DNA of 28,227 bases from the NCBI GenBank assembly GCA_943704495.1, contig CALSCR010002848.1, positions 1,905-30,131 of the forward strand, given 5' to 3'. How positions within the stretch are numbered: the stretch's first letter is position 1; each line of letters opens with the position of its first letter. The stretch comes from Pigoraptor chileana. Its lineage: Eukaryota > Opisthokonta > Filasterea. The notes beneath the pieces are model-generated. The model did not search any database. It was not told the origin of the DNA and worked only from the letters and a program-made list of their open reading frames with translations. Shown here in pieces: positions 23,648 through 28,227 of the stretch. A program made the translations under genes and the position numbers.

Positions 23648-24321
23648 TTCGCAAATTCTGAACGAAGCAGAATGTTGAGTTGAAACTGTTCCAAATACAG
23701 GTACAACACACACCGGTTTTCACTACTACTGTTGCTGCTGTTACTGCTTTCATTTTTACGATTAATCGATTGCACTGAAATGTTCATATCCGCATATCTC
23801 CATATAGTAATCATATATATATATATATATAATATCGCTCTGCAAAAATAATTTCAAATGCAACACTCAGAGTCTGTTTGGAAATCTTGCATCCTTTGGT
23901 TATTGATTGATTAATTTCTTCTCTTGTATTTTGAAATTTATAATACTTTTACGTATATATGCATATTTTTGATTATAATGAATTAGCCATTTTGCACGAA
24001 TCGATGGCTGTAACATCAGCAAGCAATTTCAATTTAACATGACAAGTAGTAGCAAATATCTTATGAGTGCCGTTGGTCGTACTATCTTTCTACGTGAGGA
24101 ACAATGAAATATATTATTACGAGAAACTTAGTACCCAGACCATCGCAACTATTTTTATTAATAAATTCGCCACAGTTGGCGTGTTCTTGTAGTTTTGTAC
24201 ATTTCATAAATCTCAGAATCATTATACGTGTACACACATGCTATGATTACTTCTAGGCAACTGTATTTTTACATTCTGCAAGTATAATAAGTATAATATA
24301 ATAGTAAGAATATGATAGTAA
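23648..24321. other. AT-rich intergenic island
   Basis: Composition shifts sharply to AT-rich right after the GTPase stop, with an (AT)n run at 23812-23832 and many TTTATA/AATAT stretches. No coding exon was seen. The flanking genes are around 50% GC or more, so this segment stands out. Confidence 0.6.
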
Positions 24322-24556
24322 GTTCTTGAGGCCTGGATGAACTGCGAAGTCAAAAAAGGCCCCAGTTTTGTGAAAGCCGCCGGCCGGGGCCCTGATGGAG
24401 AGTAAGAATTCTTGAGGCCTGGATGAACTGCGAGGTCAAAAAAGGGACCCAATTTTGTGAAAGCCGCCGAGCCCTGATGGAGAGTAAGAATTCAAGAGGC
24501 CTGGATGAACTGCGAAGTACCCAATTTTATGAAAGCCGCTAGGTCCCTGATGGTGA
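24322..24556. repeat. minisatellite, about 3 copies of an 82-86 bp unit
   Basis: Units begin with GAGGCCTGGATGAACTGCGA at 24328, 24414 and 24496, so the spacings are 86 and 82 bases. Each continues with a GAAAGCCGC block and, in the first two, CCCTGATGGAGAGTAAGAATTC. The third copy lacks the AAAAAAG stretch and its right end diverges. The minus strand is open across it and would give a repeated HPGLKNSYSPSG peptide, but no gene structure supports translation. Confidence 0.88.
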
Positions 24557-25202
24557 AACCAAAGAAATCCTTGGCCACTTAGGCAGTGAGTGATTCGAAT
24601 GCAAGATTTCGGCAAAAATGGGCAAGGCCTGAGCATCGGGCTATTTTGGGATGCAACATCCGGGGTAGTATAGCCCGGTCGCTGGGGAGCCACCACCAGC
24701 CAACGGCGGCGCACAATGGCCGGCGGCCGTGCCTGTGCCTGAGAGATGTACCGCTGTCGGGCACTCTGTGCATGTGCAGCAACACACAATCATCGAGTAT
24801 GGCGAAGCACTTGGTGGGAGCGTGTCACCACTCGATAATATAACTTTTAACTTGATTCACACACGCATTGTGCACTCAAATTGTCTGCGGGTTTGCAACT
24901 CCACTGTCTCCCTGTCTGAAACAACGACGAGGGTCGATCGTATTTTATTGGAACGTCAGAAAGTGTTCCACCCATCGTGCAATTCAGGAAACTTGAACAT
25001 TGTTTGGCGGCTCAGCCGTTCGCACCCGCGGGATGGGGCCCCGCAGCGGCAGTTGACGGTAGCCTCCTCCCACACGGGAGGAGCGCACGCGGACAACAGC
25101 AACCGCCGCATTTCAAAGACGTGGCATACCGACAAGCAACGCCGGTAAGAGTCACAGGCGAGCCTCATTCGGAGATAGCTGTGCCAAATAATTTTAGTGA
25201 AA
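24557..25202. other. intergenic / 5' UTR upstream of TOGARAM
   Basis: GC content recovers here. A possible 5' UTR intron at 25145-25197 (GTAAGA to TTTTAG) ends five bases before the TOGARAM ATG; its upstream exon has no in-frame ATG for coding. Nothing else was recognised. Confidence 0.4.
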
Positions 25203-28200
25203 ATGGACGAAGAGGCCATCCTTGTTGCGCTTGACGACGAGAACTTTGTCAAGCGCATCGACGCGATTGAACAGTTGCGCGAAAGCGTGCGTCGCAACAA
25301 CGGGCAGCTTCTTTGCGGCAACCTGAAGCGGCTGTTTTCCATACTACGGGCGCGAATGACGGACACTGTTTGGAATGTGCGACACCAGTGCATGCTGCTT
25401 GTTGTCGCCGCCATTCCAGAATTTGGGCCGGACCTCGAGTCGGCCATGGCCATTGTACTCCCGACACTTGTTGTGTGCCTGGGGGATCCCAAGGTAGTCG
25501 TGCGCAAGGCGGCCCTGCAGTCGCTGCTGCTCTACGTGAAGCACTCGGGCAATGTTGATGCACTTGTGACGGCGCTCGTGCGTAGTGGGTTGGAAAACGA
25601 AAACGTGAGTTTTTTGTTGTTTTGCTGTGGTGTGATGCCTTTTTTGGGTTGCCTGACGAATGCGGCGTGTTTGCGTATCAATACGGTTGCCGAATATTAT
25701 CAATGCGAATGCACTTGTGCGTCGTGCACTGTGCGGAGTTTTCTTTTTGGCACTGTTTGCTGACGCCACAAAACCGCGCTTGCATCCGCTTGTGAAGTGG
25801 CGCATCCGCAACGAGTGCGCACTCGCAGTCATATCACTGCTGCAGGACGGACCTGCCAGTGCTGACGTCACGCGTCTCGTGGACGCCCTTGTGGGACGCT
25901 TGAGAGACGTGTCTGACGAGGTATCAGCCTCGGCAACGCAGGTGCGTGCATGCATGCTCAACCCATCTCCCTGTCACTCACTGAGCACAGTCTTTTGATT
26001 CACGGTGCGATGCGCGCAGCCTGCATGCCCCCTCCCCTGTTTGAGCATCTGTGGCTGTCACTCTAATTGCATTGTGGCTATGCCCGATGTCCCCATGTCT
26101 GCCTCTGCATCAGGCCCTCGAATACCTCGAGAGCGTGATGGGCCGGGGCCAATTCAAGGCGGCGCTGGACCGTCTTCCGCAGCCCCTCCAACAGTTGTAC
26201 CGGTCAACCATCGATAGTGCGGTAAGCATTCGCGTTGGCTTTCACTGCTTGATTGTATGGCAACAAACAACAAACAACACACAACACACAACACACAACA
26301 CACAACACACAACACACAACACACAACACACAGCACACAACACACAACACACAACACACAACAAACACGGTCCCATCCATCGCCACAAAGACGCGTGGCA
26401 GCCCCTAATACTGCTTGGGCTGTGATGGGCTGTTAGCGGTGAATAGCGCAATAGCGTGTCAGTCCGCCATCAGCAGGCACACCAGTGAGCACACGTGATG
26501 CAGTTGTAACGCCCTCCACTCCGTGTGTCGCGTGTGTACCGCTGCAGGGGCGGCCCGGAAGTGGGCAGCACGCGGGCGGCGCACGTGCCCCTGTCAGCCA
26601 ATCGCGCGGCGCCCAGGACTGGACGCCTGCCGGGGAGAGGGGCCCCGCGTTGGCCGTAACGTCATCATCGCAGCAGTCGCTGCGTCATTCCCGCGGTGCG
26701 AGCGTCGGTGCGACACAAAACCAGCAGCAGCAGGCAGCCCAGGGGACGGCGGAGCAGCCCGGTCCGTCGCGTGGTAAGTGTTGTGCGTGTGCTTGTGTTG
26801 GCAGGATCCCACATCTTCATTGCTCTCAACATAACCATGTGAATCTCTGAATTATCTTTGAGCTGCAGTGAAAGAGGATGTCGAGTTTGGCTTTGTTTCT
26901 GCCGAAATCCTCCGACAATTGCGAGATGCATCCAACTGGAAATTGCGTGCCGATGCCATTGAAGAGGTATCCATGCACACCGAACCGCACTTTACTCCCA
27001 ATCATGCCACACACACGCCAGCTACACATACGAACCAAGTCACTCAGACATACACGGCATACATGTGCCATCGGGCGGTGATAGTTGCGGTGCACTGCGT
27101 TGTCCACGGCCTGTTCTGACCGCGATTGGCGTATGTTGCGCATATGCTTTTCTGTCCTGTGCAGCTGCACCGCGTTGTCGGGGACTTGATGGACACTGGA
27201 CCACTGACTCGACATCTTGGCGACCTTCTTGCATTTCTGACGTCCCTTGTGGATGACCCTAATTTCAAAATTGTTCTCACCACCCTTCAAATCATTGCTT
27301 CGGTCGTGAACAAAGTCGGGCTTGGTATCCGCGCGCATTTGCAAACATTCGTGCCGAGCCTCATCCAGGTATGCATGGGTCACCTTTAAGCAGTTGCTTG
27401 TGTGTGCTGTCTGTGAAATGTACCGATATTGCCGTGGACTCCATAAGATCGAGGAAGGGATGGACGGCCAGCGAAATCCAGAAATCAAGTACTTTTCTCT
27501 GTGTGCCTGTGTTTTAACCATGTACCCACTCCTCTTCTCTTCCACTGCGCTGCCCACCCGCGCCCAATCCACAGCGCCTGGGTGACAGTAAAATTGTGAT
27601 TCGGCAGGCGAATGTGAAGGTCTTTAATCGGCTGATGCAGATTTTGACCCCGCGCCCCGTGCTTGCGATGCTGCTGAGCGACCTCAACCACCGTAACTGG
27701 CACGTGCGCGAGGAACTCGTCAACACTGTCATCATATCACTCCTCACTTTCCAACGATTCGACTTTGACTACGCCCGCATATCGCGCGACCTGGCGCCGA
27801 TGCTAGACGACCCAAAGTCCCGCGTCCGTCTTGTGGCGATCGAGGCATATGCAGTGATGGCGCACATTGTGGGTCTCCAGCGCTATCTCTTGGTGCTGCG
27901 AGAGGCGTCGCTGTCGCAGGCTGCGATGGAAACGCTCGCGGACCGGTTCAATTCGCGCACTCTCCCCCACCTGAATGCGGACGGGCTTATTGAGCATCCG
28001 GGGCTGGCACGCGGAATGACGCCGGCGTCGCCTGCAATCCCCTTTGATGCCGATCTGGATAGCAGCGGTGATTTTGGCCCAGGCGGCACGCCGCGGAGAA
28101 ATCAGAGTGCGGGGGTGGTTTCTGCACGGTGGGCTGACCTGTCCCGATTGTCACAGTTGCTACTGTTCGCATGCCGGTGTTTTCTGTCTTATGCCTTGCT

Positions 28201-28227
28201 TCCAACTGTTGCCCCGTGCATTTTTCT
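25203..28227 (+). CDS. TOGARAM1: TOGARAM/crescerin TOG-array protein, 5' part
   Basis: TOGARAM1 (crescerin, worm CHE-12) uses TOG domains to bind tubulin and control ciliary microtubule length and stability. Seven exons are visible, joined in phase: 25203-25604, 25798-25941, 26114-26221, 26548-26773, 26869-26966, 27165-27368 and 27575-28128; about 578 residues before the window edge. Exons 1-3 form TOG1 from HEAT repeats (VWNVRHQCMLLVVAAIPEF, PKVVVRKAALQSLLLYVK, WRIRNECALAVISLL). Exon 4 is a Gly/Ser/Gln-rich linker. Exons 5-7 form TOG2 and match human TOGARAM1 closely: EFGFVSAEILRQLRD, LVDDPNFKIVLTTLQII, NWHVREELVNTVIISLLTFQ, LAPMLDDPKSRVRLVAIEAY and the post-TOG NSRTLPHLNADGLIEHPG. A donor may lie at 28129; alternatively the frame stays open to 28227. 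The human N-terminal extension before TOG1 is absent. TOG3/TOG4 would lie beyond the window. The exon 2 acceptor (TGAAG) is unusual but fits the domain alignment. Confidence 0.93.
26261..26366. repeat. ACACAAC heptamer minisatellite in TOGARAM intron 3
   Basis: About a dozen near-perfect 7-base units of ACACAAC lie inside the intron at 26222-26547, with one G variant (CACACAG). They are preceded by AACAAAC variants. Confidence 0.92.

Noticed and set aside
24222-24789. Minus-strand open frames through the minisatellite considered as a repeat-protein gene
   Set aside because: Frames shift between copies, no start or splice structure fits, and the flank is AT-rich noncoding DNA.
26261-26366. 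Repeat array considered as CRISPR
   Set aside because: Units are 7 bases with no spacers, in an intron of a eukaryotic gene.

Overview
The window is nuclear DNA from an intron-rich eukaryote. Ten protein-coding genes can be assembled by joining exons across GT-AG introns of about 50 to 700 bases; in almost every gene the reading phase closes exactly at each junction. The protein set (profilin, PP1 inhibitor-2, SURF2, HRD1, ERO1, a MARK/PAR-1 kinase with UBA and KA1 domains, an ARF-family GTPase, a TOGARAM/crescerin protein and a TSNAXIP1-like coiled-coil protein) points to an opisthokont. The very animal-like MARK kinase, together with TOGARAM and TSNAXIP1-like genes, suggests a holozoan that builds cilia or flagella. 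That placement is inference; the species cannot be named from the sequence.

Layout: a poly-C tract (1-22); profilin (+, 371-1479); PP1 inhibitor-2 (-, 2835-1762), divergent from SURF2 (+, 3416-5274); HRD1/synoviolin (+, 5818-9016), convergent with ERO1 (-, 11604-9711); a small unidentified coiled-coil gene (-, 13075-12281), divergent from a 15-exon TSNAXIP1-like gene (+, 13665-18076), which converges on MARK (-, 21327-18273) with only 196 bp between stop codons; an ARF-like GTPase (+, 22784-23647); and the 5' part of a TOGARAM gene (+, 25203 to beyond the right edge). No tRNA, rRNA, CRISPR array or intact transposon was seen.

Functional grouping: HRD1 (ER-associated degradation) and ERO1 (oxidative folding) are neighbouring ER quality-control genes. 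In the right half, MARK, TSNAXIP1-like and TOGARAM all belong to families linked to microtubules or cilia. Because these genes are on mixed strands with separate promoters, the grouping is suggestive only.

Most notable points: an ARF-family GTPase that lacks the catalytic Gln and a normal G5 motif and carries a C-terminal extension; a GC-AG intron in HRD1; a roughly 45-bp interspersed repeat next to microsatellites, found in introns of SURF2 and MARK; a three-copy minisatellite beside an AT-rich island upstream of TOGARAM; a Cys/His cluster in the TSNAXIP1-like protein; an RGG-rich tail on SURF2; and an identical 10-bp ATCACGTGAT palindrome in two intergenic regions. I found no clearly new multi-gene system.
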